8,735 nt of DNA from Bacteroidota bacterium (GCA_023433205.1 JAEZDS010000223.1:1-8735), one strand, 5' to 3'. Shown: positions 1-6,748, counted from the first letter of the stretch. Notes: generated by a model not told the origin, from the letters alone. A program made the numbers and translations.

Positions 1-1
1 C

Positions 2-46
2 TTCTGGCCTGAAAGGTATCGCCCATTGTTCGGGCAGATTGTTTAA
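2..46 (+). CDS. Probable C-terminal tail of an upstream gene (partial)
   Basis: Frame 2 is open from the left edge and reads FWPERYRPLFGQIV before a TAA at 44-46. The composition (W, P, R, Y) looks protein-like, and the stop lies 30 bases before the next start codon, which suits the end of a gene directly upstream on the same strand. The fragment has only 14 residues, so a chance open frame cannot be excluded, and I cannot name a family. If real, the upstream gene could belong to the same transcript as the repair genes that follow. Confidence 0.35.
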   Translation, partial: FWPERYRPLFGQIV

Positions 47-60
47 CTTAGTTCTCCCAT

Positions 61-76
61 AAAAAAAAATCAATAA
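61..76 (+). promoter_or_regulatory. A-rich translation leader of the first complete gene
   Basis: Nine consecutive A residues (61-69) followed by TCAATAA sit immediately before the ATG at 77. There is no GGAGG-like Shine-Dalgarno sequence. Bacteroidota commonly start translation behind A-rich, unstructured leaders, so this probably serves as the ribosome-entry region and supports the ATG at 77. A similar AATAAAGAATAA leader precedes the gene at 1951. Confidence 0.4.
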
Positions 77-565
77 ATGGAGCACGAAGATGACTTTTTC
101 GATTTTGACCCTGAAGAATTCAGTGAAGATGATCAGCGAGAGATGGACCGTGAATTTGAGGAAAGACGACGCAAACTGGCAGAACATCCTCTTAACGTGC
201 AGGCCTATGAGATCCTGAATATGATAGAGGTGCTGCTTGATACCAGTGCCGACGAATCGGTTAAGGACATGTACGGCATCACACTGCGTGAATCGGCTCA
301 GGTCATCATAACCAAGTTGTCATCGGGGCTTAACAGTACAGATTACGTACTAACCATGCAGAAAGCCGCGCTGATCCGCGACCACGCAGAGTATCTCCGC
401 CTGTCGAATCACATGCTGGATGAACTTGATGTTTTCGACAAAAATTATGTGAAGGCATTCAGGGATGAGATGGAGAAGTTCAGGGAGCTTTTCCGTGAAT
501 GGGCTGAAGAGATCAGGAGGCAGTCAGTTGAGTATGAAGATGATTGGGCCCTGTTTGTTAAATGA
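77..565 (+). CDS. Conserved-looking acidic protein of unknown function, first gene of the alkylation-repair unit
   Basis: This 162-residue protein has no signal peptide or membrane segment and is probably cytoplasmic. The first 30 or so residues are extremely acidic (EHEDD, DFDPEEFSEDD), followed by a charged stretch EFEERRRKLAEHPLN. The rest looks all-helical, with a leucine/isoleucine-rich middle (residues about 41-118), a long amphipathic charged helix (about 120-150) and a C-terminal EDDWALF motif. I recall similar uncharacterised Bacteroidota proteins with an EHPL-type motif near the front and a DEW-type end, but cannot name a family. I see no catalytic motif. Its stop codon overlaps the ATG of the methyltransferase gene (ATGA, 562-565), so the two are probably translationally coupled, and a role tied to DNA alkylation repair is possible. 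The start at 77 follows an A-rich leader. Confidence 0.85.
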   Translation: MEHEDDFFDFDPEEFSEDDQREMDREFEERRRKLAEHPLNVQAYEILNMIEVLLDTSADESVKDMYGITLRESAQVIITKLSSGLNSTDYVLTMQKAALIRDHAEYLRLSNHMLDELDVFDKNYVKAFRDEMEKFRELFREWAEEIRRQSVEYEDDWALFVK

Positions 566-1215
566 GAAACAGCTTTTCTCCTGCTTTGGGGCCTGGCACC
601 AGGCTTTTTAACGCTGTGATCGGCTCACAAGGGGCTGAAGTCAACATCATTTTCCGGAAATTCGGCACTGGGCCTTGTGAAAAAACTGAGATCATCTTCG
701 GCTTTTACCGCACTGTATTCGGAGAGGCACTTATCGCTGAAACAGGATGGGGCCTTTGTTTTGTGCATCCTGGAAACGACAGGGAAGAAGCCCTGAAGGC
801 CCTTGCCTCTGCCTTCAAAAACAATAAGCTAAAGGCCAGGGCTGGAACTTTCGCAGCCCAGGCGGCACAATTTTTTTCACAACCAAACCAGCCCCAGATA
901 ATAACCCTTCATGTAAAGGGAACAGAATTTCAGATAAGGGTATGGCAGACGCTTTTGCAGATAAGGCAGGGCTGCAGGATGACCTATGGAGAAATAGCCG
1001 GAATGCTGGGTGATAAAAAGGCTGCACGCGCTGTTGGTGCCGCCGTGGCCGCGAACAAAGTAGCTTATTTTATTCCCTGCCACAGGGTGGTTACCAGCAG
1101 TGGGAGCTCTGCAGGTTTTCGCTGGGGACGGCCGCTCAGGCAGCAAATGCTTAAGTGGGAAGATGAAAATTTTGTATGCCACCAACCAGAGCTTTTTTCC
1201 GGTGACAAGTTCTGA
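562..1215 (+). CDS. Methylated-DNA-[protein]-cysteine S-methyltransferase, Ada C-terminal/Ogt type
   Basis: A suicide repair protein that moves the alkyl group from O6-alkylguanine (and O4-alkylthymine) in DNA to its own cysteine. The 217-residue product carries the signature IPCHRVV with acceptor Cys173 and His174, MTYGEIA (Tyr142), ARAVG with the probable arginine finger Arg156, hinge Asn165 and Glu200 in the closing LKWE. The usual Asn-Pro after the hinge is Asn-Lys here. Residues about 8-48 (GPGTRL, then a stretch before FGF and VFGE) resemble the linker joining the AraC-type domain to the methyltransferase domain in Ada proteins, but no helix-turn-helix precedes it: in-frame stops at 541-543 and 559-561 close the frame, making ATG 562 the first possible start. 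It overlaps the upstream gene by 4 bases and the AlkB gene by 53. Ogt is the closest functional name, but the text resembles Ada more. Confidence 0.95.
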   Translation: MRNSFSPALGPGTRLFNAVIGSQGAEVNIIFRKFGTGPCEKTEIIFGFYRTVFGEALIAETGWGLCFVHPGNDREEALKALASAFKNNKLKARAGTFAAQAAQFFSQPNQPQIITLHVKGTEFQIRVWQTLLQIRQGCRMTYGEIAGMLGDKKAARAVGAAVAANKVAYFIPCHRVVTSSGSSAGFRWGRPLRQQMLKWEDENFVCHQPELFSGDKF

Positions 1216-1786
1216 GCTGCTATCCGGAGACGGTGAAGTCAAACACTTCAAAGGTTTTTTTTCACCCGCTGAAAGCGATGTCTATTTTGAAGCGCTTCTT
1301 AAAAATGTAGACTGGAAGCAGCGACCCATCCGTATTTTTGGCAAAGAGGTCATGCAACCAAGACTCACCGCCTCGTTTGCCGACAAAGGGGTGAACTATG
1401 GTTACTCTGGTGTACAGCTCCGGAGCGCCGGGTGGAGCCGGCCTCTCTCAGGTATCAAAAAAAGCTGCGAAGAATTCACCGGCCTCCATTTTAATACCGC
1501 GCTGTTAAATCTTTACCGCAACGGGAACGATTACATGGGCTGGCACCGCGACAATGAAAAAAGCCTTGGCGTCGATCCCGCGGTGCTGAGTATCAGTTTT
1601 GGCGCCCGACGAATATTTCAGTTAAGGCGCTACGATTCAAAAAAAGAACGGGTAACTCTTGAGCTCGGGCATGGCGACATGTTGCTGATGACGGGCCCTG
1701 TTCAAAAATTCTGGGAACACCGTTTGCCCAGAGTGGCAGGACTAATGCAAGCGAGAATCAACATTACCTTCAGAGAGGTTGTTTAA
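1163..1786 (+). CDS. alkB: AlkB-family 2-oxoglutarate/Fe(II)-dependent dioxygenase (ALKBH2-like), alkylated-DNA repair
   Basis: Oxidative dealkylation enzyme: AlkB proteins use Fe(II), O2 and 2-oxoglutarate to hydroxylate and release methyl groups from 1-methyladenine and 3-methylcytosine. Numbering from ATG 1163 (207 residues), the iron ligands are His128 and Asp130 (GWHRDNE) and His186 (WEHRLP). Arg198 and Arg204 in RINITFR match the 2-oxoglutarate-binding RxNxTFR motif. NLYRNGNDYMGWHRD and the HGDMLLMTGP stretch resemble the ALKBH2/3 branch more than the E. coli enzyme. The frame is open back to an ATG at 1100, but that would overlap the methyltransferase by 116 bases; ATG 1163, after AAGTGGGAAG, is more plausible. 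A GTG at 1202 is a further candidate, since the conserved fold begins only near residue 28. The first 53 bases lie inside the preceding gene, implying co-expression. Confidence 0.93.
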   Translation: MKILYATNQSFFPVTSSELLSGDGEVKHFKGFFSPAESDVYFEALLKNVDWKQRPIRIFGKEVMQPRLTASFADKGVNYGYSGVQLRSAGWSRPLSGIKKSCEEFTGLHFNTALLNLYRNGNDYMGWHRDNEKSLGVDPAVLSISFGARRIFQLRRYDSKKERVTLELGHGDMLLMTGPVQKFWEHRLPRVAGLMQARINITFREVV

Positions 1787-1950
1787 CTAAAAGTGCTTTT
1801 TAATTTTCCTGGGTTATCTCCCTTTAGTTTGCAATTAAAAAATTACCCAAGGAATCCATATAGTTATTAGAATGTATTATATATTTAACGAAATATGGCA
1901 TATTAATTGTGGCAGCTTCGCAAACAATCAAAAACACCAATAAAGAATAA
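1787..1950. promoter_or_regulatory. AT-rich intergenic region, probable promoter of the T9SS cargo gene
   Basis: This 164-base gap is much more AT-rich than the flanking genes and contains no convincing gene. Several sequences fit the Bacteroidota -7 element TAnnTTTG in five of six positions (1800-1807, 1880-1887, 1904-1911), but none has a matching TTTG element 19-21 bases upstream, so I cannot choose among them. The element at 1904-1911 would give a leader of about 30 bases. AAAAGTGCTTTT just after the repair genes is only a four-to-five base A-T stem and is not a convincing terminator. Confidence 0.35.
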
Positions 1951-3516
1951 ATGAAAAGTTTAAGAGGAATTATAATAGCTGTAACCCTTTTGGGGTTGTA
2001 TGGCAACTGCTTTTCACAACAATTTTCATTAGCCGCTGCAGTGTGCGACAATGAAGATTTTGAAAACAGCGCCTCTGGAGCTGTGACTGTTAGTACCGGA
2101 GTCCAGGGATGGCTGGTATACCGTTTAAGTTATATGCAACCATTTAGTTCTAATTGCGAATCACTTACAAGTCCATTCACCAGCACCAGCAGTCCTGCAA
2201 ATTCAGAAGTGTTGAGTGCCCCTGGTGGTTATATCGATACGCTGATCGGTAATTCATACCCGATCTATTCCGTGTTCGGAAGTGGTACTGCCAACAGTGG
2301 TGGTTTGTATAATCCTGAATTTCCGGATATGAAGGGTGAGAAATTCTTACGCCTTAACCGCGGGAGCAGTTCGGCTAATCAGTATGAGGTGCTTCAGAAA
2401 ACAATAAACGTTACTCAGTCAAACGCATTACTAAGGCTGGCATATCTGCCTGTATTGCAAACTGGTGGTGCCTGCTGCCAGGCGCCCTCGTTACAGATAA
2501 AGTTCTATGCCTCCTCTTCTTCAACAGTTCCTCTTGCCTGCCCGGCATACTCTATTGCCATACCGCAAAACACTTTTACTGTTTGTTCCGACACAACAGG
2601 CACTGCAGCGCTCACCAGCACTTATTTTCCAGGTTACTACCATAAATGGAGGATTCTGGCCGCTGATCTGTCTCCATATATAGGTACTGACATCATCTGC
2701 AGGATAGGTGCTTTTTACTGCGGAAACTCAGGCTGCCCTAAATTCTCATATGCTTATATCGATGCACAATGTTCACCGATGGAAATTTTTGTGAACGGAG
2801 TGCCCTTTCCGGCTCATACCAATTCCGTTACCGTTAAAAATTGTGGGGTAGCGAGCGCAACAGTAGTGGCCCCGCCAGATTTTTCGGCGTATCAATGGAA
2901 TGGTCCCGCAGGTTTTAGCTCAACCCTTTCCACTATCAGTACTTCGGTGGCCGGCGTATATACCCTTGACATTATCGCAGCAGGCACCTGCTCAACCATC
3001 ACCAAATACGTCAATATCCAAATGTTTCCCCTACCTACAGTGAGTATTGTAAACTCCCCAACCCTTATCTGCAGAAATACGCAGCAACAGGCAACAATAA
3101 CAGCTTCGGGCATCAGCACTTATACCTGGAATGTGCCCGGAAATTCCGCCACAATTACGGTAAGTCCCCTAAATAACACCACTTATAGCGTAAGTGGTGT
3201 AGATACGAATGGCTGCCCTGGCAGTGCTTCTTTGGTTCAATTTGTTGTCATTTGCCCGGGAATACACTCCTTTGCCGGCAACAATGTTATCAGTGTTTAT
3301 CCGAACCCGGTTAATCACGAATTTATAATTCAACTGACGGGAACAAAAAATGCAGGGCTTGTGCTTAAGAATGCGCTTGGTGCGAGTGTTTTAAGACAGG
3401 AATTAGTTGATGGAGAAAACTTAGTGCCTGTGCAGCACCTGCCAAAAGGCATCTATTCATACATTATAACTGTAAATGCAGAACAGCAGTACACGGGGAA
3501 AATCCTGCTGGAGTAG
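1951..3516 (+). CDS. Secreted cysteine-rich multidomain protein with type IX secretion sorting domain
   Basis: A 521-residue cell-surface or released protein. Residues 1-22 form a Sec signal peptide (MKSLR, hydrophobic core IIIAVTLLGLYG), probably cut before QQF at 23. Residues about 33-275 form a cysteine-rich beta domain ending in KWRILAADLSPYIG (232-245), then CRIGAFYCGNSGC and YAYIDAQC (Cys274). This resembles the jelly-roll modules common in Bacteroidota surface proteins, where W..DLS.Y.G and YAYID.C recur. Residues about 280-435 look like two Ig/PKD-like repeats (QWNGPAGF at 315; YTWNVPGNS). Residues about 446-521 are a type A T9SS C-terminal domain: VYPNPVN at 449-455, the later PKGIYSYII and the final YTGKILLE. 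About 15 cysteines remain after processing, probably in disulfides. No catalytic motif is visible, so an adhesive or glycan-binding role is only a guess. It stands alone, and T9SS machinery genes are not in the window. Confidence 0.92.
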   Translation: MKSLRGIIIAVTLLGLYGNCFSQQFSLAAAVCDNEDFENSASGAVTVSTGVQGWLVYRLSYMQPFSSNCESLTSPFTSTSSPANSEVLSAPGGYIDTLIGNSYPIYSVFGSGTANSGGLYNPEFPDMKGEKFLRLNRGSSSANQYEVLQKTINVTQSNALLRLAYLPVLQTGGACCQAPSLQIKFYASSSSTVPLACPAYSIAIPQNTFTVCSDTTGTAALTSTYFPGYYHKWRILAADLSPYIGTDIICRIGAFYCGNSGCPKFSYAYIDAQCSPMEIFVNGVPFPAHTNSVTVKNCGVASATVVAPPDFSAYQWNGPAGFSSTLSTISTSVAGVYTLDIIAAGTCSTITKYVNIQMFPLPTVSIVNSPTLICRNTQQQATITASGISTYTWNVPGNSATITVSPLNNTTYSVSGVDTNGCPGSASLVQFVVICPGIHSFAGNNVISVYPNPVNHEFIIQLTGTKNAGLVLKNALGASVLRQELVDGENLVPVQHLPKGIYSYIITVNAEQQYTGKILLE

Positions 3517-3617
3517 GTTTTTGTGGTCCATTCTTGCCGTCTCCGCTATGCAGCGCCACTGTGGCTGGCAGATTGTCCTTCATCTTCAGGGCGTCCTTTA
3601 CAAGAACTTGTAACAGA
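3517..3617. repeat. Convergent intergenic gap with small hairpins
   Basis: Two genes converge here, so transcription should end from both sides. TTACAAG-AA-CTTGTAA at 3598-3613 is a perfect 7-bp inverted repeat with a two-base centre, four bases past the stop codon of the minus-strand membrane protein gene. A second imperfect hairpin, CAGC(G)CCA-CTG-TGGCTG, lies at 3551-3567. Neither is followed by a T-run on either strand, so a canonical intrinsic terminator is not shown; a terminator or 3'-end stabilising role is inferred from position. Confidence 0.3.
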
Positions 3618-5420
3618 CTAGTTTGATCTTCTGTCTGTAAGAAAAAATTCTGTTCTCACATCATCAATGAACAAACGATTGTCTGGTTTAACGTTCCATA
3701 TCGTGAACCTCACTTTATCTATAGTGCTTATATCTGGAATATCATCATTCCCTAACTCAGCGCCAAATTCCTTGTAATCCCAGCGTTCAGGCTTTATGTC
3801 TTCTTCATTCAGATAAAAAGGTTTCTCAAATATCATTTCTCCCTGCTTATCATAAAACTGGAAAAAAATATGGACGGAGCTTAAACCTTTTTCGAAGTAT
3901 CCATAAAAAGAGAGACGCATCTGGCGTATGCCTTCCCCGCTATAGAACGCAGGTAACGGGTGTTCTGCTACCGTGCAAATAAAATTATTCTTATCAAGAA
4001 CAAGGGAAGTGGATCCGGTGTGGCTTTTTTCCTTTGTTGATTTTGCTGTGTGCTCACTTTCGAGGTCTTCATCGTATTGCTGATGGTGCAGTATGGAAGA
4101 GGGCGGCACCACATACAGATTGCTTCTTTCAACTTTAAAAAAGTTAGCCCAGAAGAGTTCGCTATGGGTGTAGTTCTCGTCCAGAACTCCTCTCCTTATC
4201 TGCATGGCCTTAAACTGAAAATAGACTGTGCACAGCACAATAAGGACCGAAATTAGCAGGCGGTACCTTGCTTGTTTAAGTCCGCTGTAATAGCCACCCA
4301 GCATAAGTGCCGGAAAAACGTAAAAATCAACCAAGCCACGTTTCACAATGGACCAATACCACCAGGCACTGTAAAGGTATATCACCGCCAGAAACAGGAC
4401 CGGCAATATCAGTCTTCTTTTTCCTGACATAAATGCCAGGCCTCCGAATGATAAAAGCAGCAGCGGAACATATACAAATGTTCCGTTATGATAACTGAAA
4501 AGTGCCTCTGAAAAACGCGCGTTGCCAAAATCAAAACCCTCGCCTGTGTAATTGTATGCCACAAGCGAGCCGGTTTGTGTGTAATTGAGAGAAAGCGTAA
4601 AGTAAATAGCTGCAATTGAAAAAATCAGTAACAGCCAGTTTAGGGGTTTCAAGCGGGATAGTGAGAGAGACCGCCACCTGAAACCGGAAGGAATAAAGGC
4701 AGGTACAGCAAAAACTGCCAGTCCTGTGAGTGGTCTTATACACACTGTGATTATCAGGCAAAATATGGCCGGGTAGAGGTACCTTATCTGGCGGGTGAAG
4801 AACAATTGCGTGCAGTACCGGTAAAATCCTGTGACGAAAGTAAAAGAATATAAGTGCGACAGTGAATTTGTATGAACACTGTAAGTGAAAAGCCAGGTGC
4901 CGTAAAACATTGCGGCAGTTAAAAACAATGCAGTGCGGTTACTTAACGTAAAATGCAGTATTAGCCGGAAAAGAAAATAAAGGCCCAGCAGAAGGTACAC
5001 CAGTGAGGCCAGGCCAATAGCCAGCTGATAAGGCATTGAATAGCCGTCGGCGGCAAATGGTGAGACCTGAGCAAGTACATGGGCGATACAAAAAAATGGC
5101 AACCAGATAAAGGAAAGTCCCTGATAATATTTATTGATCTTTCGGCCATTATATTCAACGAGCAGATTGTCTTCGGGGTTTTCGAAAACACTGTAAACGT
5201 AATTTCTGTTGTGCGCCTCATTGAACCACTCCCAGCTCAGATCTTTGTCGTTATAGATAAAAAGAGCTGGCAGGTAGGAATAATATCCCAGGCCGTCGCC
5301 GGCAATAAATGGCTGCCAGGGATTGTTGAGCGGGCGGGCCAGCACAAATACCAATGCGGCAGAGAGAAGCAGCGAGGCAATGTAAGACCGGGATACGCGT
5401 TTTTTCAGCAGTAGATCCAT
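3618..5420 (-). CDS. Multi-pass GT-C-like membrane protein with C-terminal extracytoplasmic beta domain
   Basis: A 600-residue inner-membrane protein. I count about eleven hydrophobic segments: roughly 12-31, 99-118, 130-156, 162-181, 188-208, 214-243, 258-278, 309-331, 337-356, 362-381 and 387-405. The first loop carries GDGLGYYSYLPA with Asp42, the place where GT-C glycosyltransferases (PMT/ArnT/GT39-like, using lipid-linked sugar donors) keep a catalytic acidic residue after the first helix. HTNSLSH near 183-189 and the YYQG and WWYW patches are typical of such proteins. Residues about 440-600 are soluble: SHTGSTSLVLD (466-476), beta-strand-like stretches and a closing RLFIDDVRTEFF, which resembles a jelly-roll carbohydrate-binding fold. 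A glycosyltransferase is therefore likely, but donor and acceptor are unknown. A stop codon two codons upstream makes ATG 5420 the only start. The channel gene lies 153 bases upstream on the same strand. Confidence 0.8.
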   Translation of the reverse strand: MDLLLKKRVSRSYIASLLLSAALVFVLARPLNNPWQPFIAGDGLGYYSYLPALFIYNDKDLSWEWFNEAHNRNYVYSVFENPEDNLLVEYNGRKINKYYQGLSFIWLPFFCIAHVLAQVSPFAADGYSMPYQLAIGLASLVYLLLGLYFLFRLILHFTLSNRTALFLTAAMFYGTWLFTYSVHTNSLSHLYSFTFVTGFYRYCTQLFFTRQIRYLYPAIFCLIITVCIRPLTGLAVFAVPAFIPSGFRWRSLSLSRLKPLNWLLLIFSIAAIYFTLSLNYTQTGSLVAYNYTGEGFDFGNARFSEALFSYHNGTFVYVPLLLLSFGGLAFMSGKRRLILPVLFLAVIYLYSAWWYWSIVKRGLVDFYVFPALMLGGYYSGLKQARYRLLISVLIVLCTVYFQFKAMQIRRGVLDENYTHSELFWANFFKVERSNLYVVPPSSILHHQQYDEDLESEHTAKSTKEKSHTGSTSLVLDKNNFICTVAEHPLPAFYSGEGIRQMRLSFYGYFEKGLSSVHIFFQFYDKQGEMIFEKPFYLNEEDIKPERWDYKEFGAELGNDDIPDISTIDKVRFTIWNVKPDNRLFIDDVRTEFFLTDRRSN

Positions 5421-5521
5421 GACTCAGAAGGCCGGGAATACTTCGATGGTCAGCATCGCGAAGCCCCCTTCGAGTGCTGACAGGTTTACGCAGAATGTAG
5501 GTGGAGTGGGCATGTTGTGGG

Positions 5522-5529
5522 CAAAAATA
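5522..5529 (-). promoter_or_regulatory. TAnnTTTG-type -7 promoter element upstream of the membrane protein gene
   Basis: Read on the minus strand the bases are TATTTTTG, a full match to the Bacteroidota -7 consensus TAnnTTTG. It lies about 100 bases upstream of the ATG at 5420, in the gap after the channel gene, so transcription could start near 5515 and leave a leader of about 95 bases. There is no TTTG at the usual 19-21 base spacing further upstream; the nearest TTTG copies (5531-5534, 5537-5540) are far too close. The call rests on one half-site only. Confidence 0.35.
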
Positions 5530-5555
5530 CCAAATGCAAACAGATAATCACCTCT

Positions 5556-5575
5556 GATAGCCTTTTCGGGCTGTC
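5556..5575 (-). terminator. Hairpin overlapping the stop codon of the channel gene
   Basis: On the minus strand GACAGCC and GGCTATC flank CGAAAA, giving a 7-bp stem with one mismatch (a G-U wobble if read from the plus strand). It begins within the TGA stop codon (5576-5574). No T-run follows, so it is not a textbook intrinsic terminator; it may help end or protect the transcript. It separates the channel gene from the possible promoter of the next gene. Confidence 0.3.
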
Positions 5576-6671
5576 ACTGCTTTACGCCTGTACTGTTTAC
5601 TTCTGTTTCTTCCGGGCCTTCAATCCTCAGTTTTGGCAAACTCTTCGGATATTTTTCCCTCACAAAAGCAATCAGGTTCTCTCTTAACATACACTGAAGA
5701 TTAAAGGCATCACCTGAATTTCTGCTGCTGGCGATACCACGCAGTTCAATCGTTTTTTCAGTGGCAGCGATCACCACAAAGCCCGATACGCGGCCATCCC
5801 ATAATTCTGAATGCTGCACCAGCCTGCTAAACTCGGTTCGTACTGCATCAACGGGCAAGCTGTAATCCGCATGAAAGGTCATTTTGGCGATGATATCGGG
5901 AGTCTTCCTGGTCCAGTTCTCGAAGGTTTTTTCGAGGAAATAATTAATGGGCACAATCAGTCTTCTGCCATCCCAGGTATTTACTACCACGTAAGTGAGG
6001 GTAATTTCGCCTATTGTGCCGAATTCCTTTTCCACCACCACAGTGTCGCCAATCCTGATGGGTTGAGAAATGGCAATCTGAATTCCAGCGAATAAGGCCC
6101 CAAGGCTTTTCTGCGCCGCGAAACCAATAATGAGACCCAGCACACCTGCAGAGGCCAGCAGTGTACTGCCTATTTGCCGTACGCCTTTAAAGGTCATAAG
6201 TATCAGGGAAAGCGCCGCTATAAAGATCAGCACATTTAATACCCTTTCTACCAGTTCGAATTTGGTGCGTGCCTTGCGGTGCGAATAGTTCATCTGCTCC
6301 TCAATTACGTACCTTCTCAGCGTGATCTTGCCTGATATGGCGATAAGCCTGCTTACCAGCCAGGCACAGCAAACGATCCAAACGATAGTAAGCCCGTGTT
6401 TCAGTATGCTGAACGTCTCTCTGTCAATCTTCTTTTCTGCCAGCTGCATGGTCAGCCACAAGCTGGCGGTTATCATCAGAAAAAGACCTGGGTAGTAAAT
6501 GTTCTGGCGCAGTATTTCAGGGATGAAGCGCTTTTTTTTCTCGGCCCAGCGTTTTATAAAATAGAAAAGTATTTGATACAATAGAAGTGCTCCCGCAACG
6601 GCAGATAACGTAACGAACACCTCCTGAGGTATGTTCTTCATGGTAAACATTGTGAGGTTAACAATGTTCAT
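5574..6671 (-). CDS. MscS-family mechanosensitive ion channel
   Basis: A small-conductance channel of the inner membrane that opens under membrane tension to release solutes during hypo-osmotic shock. The product has 365 residues from ATG 6671, longer than E. coli MscS (286) because of extra N-terminal helices. Hydrophobic segments lie near 17-39, 57-77, 92-114 and 144-161. The pore-lining helix follows at about 169-202 (STLLASAGVLGLIIGFAAQ, then SLGALFAGIQIAISQP), leading into IRIGDTVVV (206-213), the beta-domain signature GTIGEITLTY (218-227) and VPINYFLEKTFENWTR. These are hallmark MscS sequences. A C-terminal cytoplasmic alpha/beta domain runs to about 350, ending in PKLRIEGPEE. The frame also begins with TTG at 6674, but the adjacent ATG 6671 is preferred; ATGs at 6650 and 6641 are alternatives that keep every helix. 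A perfect hairpin lies 42-61 bases upstream. Confidence 0.95.
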   Translation of the reverse strand: MNIVNLTMFTMKNIPQEVFVTLSAVAGALLLYQILFYFIKRWAEKKKRFIPEILRQNIYYPGLFLMITASLWLTMQLAEKKIDRETFSILKHGLTIVWIVCCAWLVSRLIAISGKITLRRYVIEEQMNYSHRKARTKFELVERVLNVLIFIAALSLILMTFKGVRQIGSTLLASAGVLGLIIGFAAQKSLGALFAGIQIAISQPIRIGDTVVVEKEFGTIGEITLTYVVVNTWDGRRLIVPINYFLEKTFENWTRKTPDIIAKMTFHADYSLPVDAVRTEFSRLVQHSELWDGRVSGFVVIAATEKTIELRGIASSRNSGDAFNLQCMLRENLIAFVREKYPKSLPKLRIEGPEETEVNSTGVKQ

Positions 6672-6712
6672 CAATGATGGTACCTTGCTGTAAATGAGAG
6701 ATCAGCGAAATG

Positions 6713-6732
6713 TTGTAGAACTACTTCTACAA
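6713..6732 (-). repeat. Perfect 8-bp inverted repeat upstream of the channel gene
   Basis: TTGTAGAA, a CTAC centre and TTCTACAA form a perfect 8-bp stem with a four-base loop. It lies 42-61 bases upstream of the channel start at 6671 and 39 bases past the stop codon of the small gene at 6771. It could be a terminator-like stem for that gene, but no T-run follows (CATTTCG on the minus strand). It could also be a leader hairpin or an operator for the channel gene. If the promoter-like TAGTATTG at 6741-6748 is real, the hairpin would sit at the very 5' end of the channel mRNA. Confidence 0.5.
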
Positions 6733-6740
6733 GCTAAAAG

Positions 6741-6748
6741 CAATACTA
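6741..6748 (-). promoter_or_regulatory. Possible -7 element upstream of the channel gene
   Basis: The minus strand reads TAGTATTG, matching five of the six fixed positions of TAnnTTTG. It lies about 70 bases upstream of ATG 6671, directly before the perfect hairpin. No TTTG is found at the expected distance upstream. The same TTAGTATT core occurs twice upstream of the aminotransferase gene, which raises interest, but as a promoter call it is weak. Confidence 0.22.

Noticed and set aside
26..51. Promoter for the repair unit (TTG at 26-28 with TAACTTAG at 44-51)
   Set aside because: The -7 match is imperfect, the spacing of 15 bases is shorter than the usual 19-21, and the site overlaps the probable end of an upstream gene.
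877..1251. Open frame of 124 codons on the minus strand across the methyltransferase gene
   Set aside because: It lies fully opposite well-supported coding sequence with intact catalytic motifs, shows no recognisable protein pattern, and has no leader of its own.
1951..2025. Lipoprotein signal with Cys20 (LYGNC) in the T9SS cargo
   Set aside because: The residue before the cysteine is Asn rather than Gly or Ala, and a good signal peptidase I site follows at FS/QQ. T9SS cargo are normally cut by signal peptidase I.
1824..2051. Minus-strand open frame spanning the intergenic gap and the T9SS signal peptide
   Set aside because: It reads mostly AT-rich non-coding DNA and the reverse of a signal peptide, whose hydrophobic translation is expected from such sequence.
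5079..5414. Plus-strand open frame of 111 codons inside the membrane protein gene
   Set aside because: It is antisense to a conserved-looking stretch (GDGLGYY loop and first helices) and has no protein-like domain pattern.
6672..6674. TTG as the start codon of the MscS gene
   Set aside because: An ATG follows immediately at 6671 and adds no lost conserved residues, so the TTG is unnecessary.
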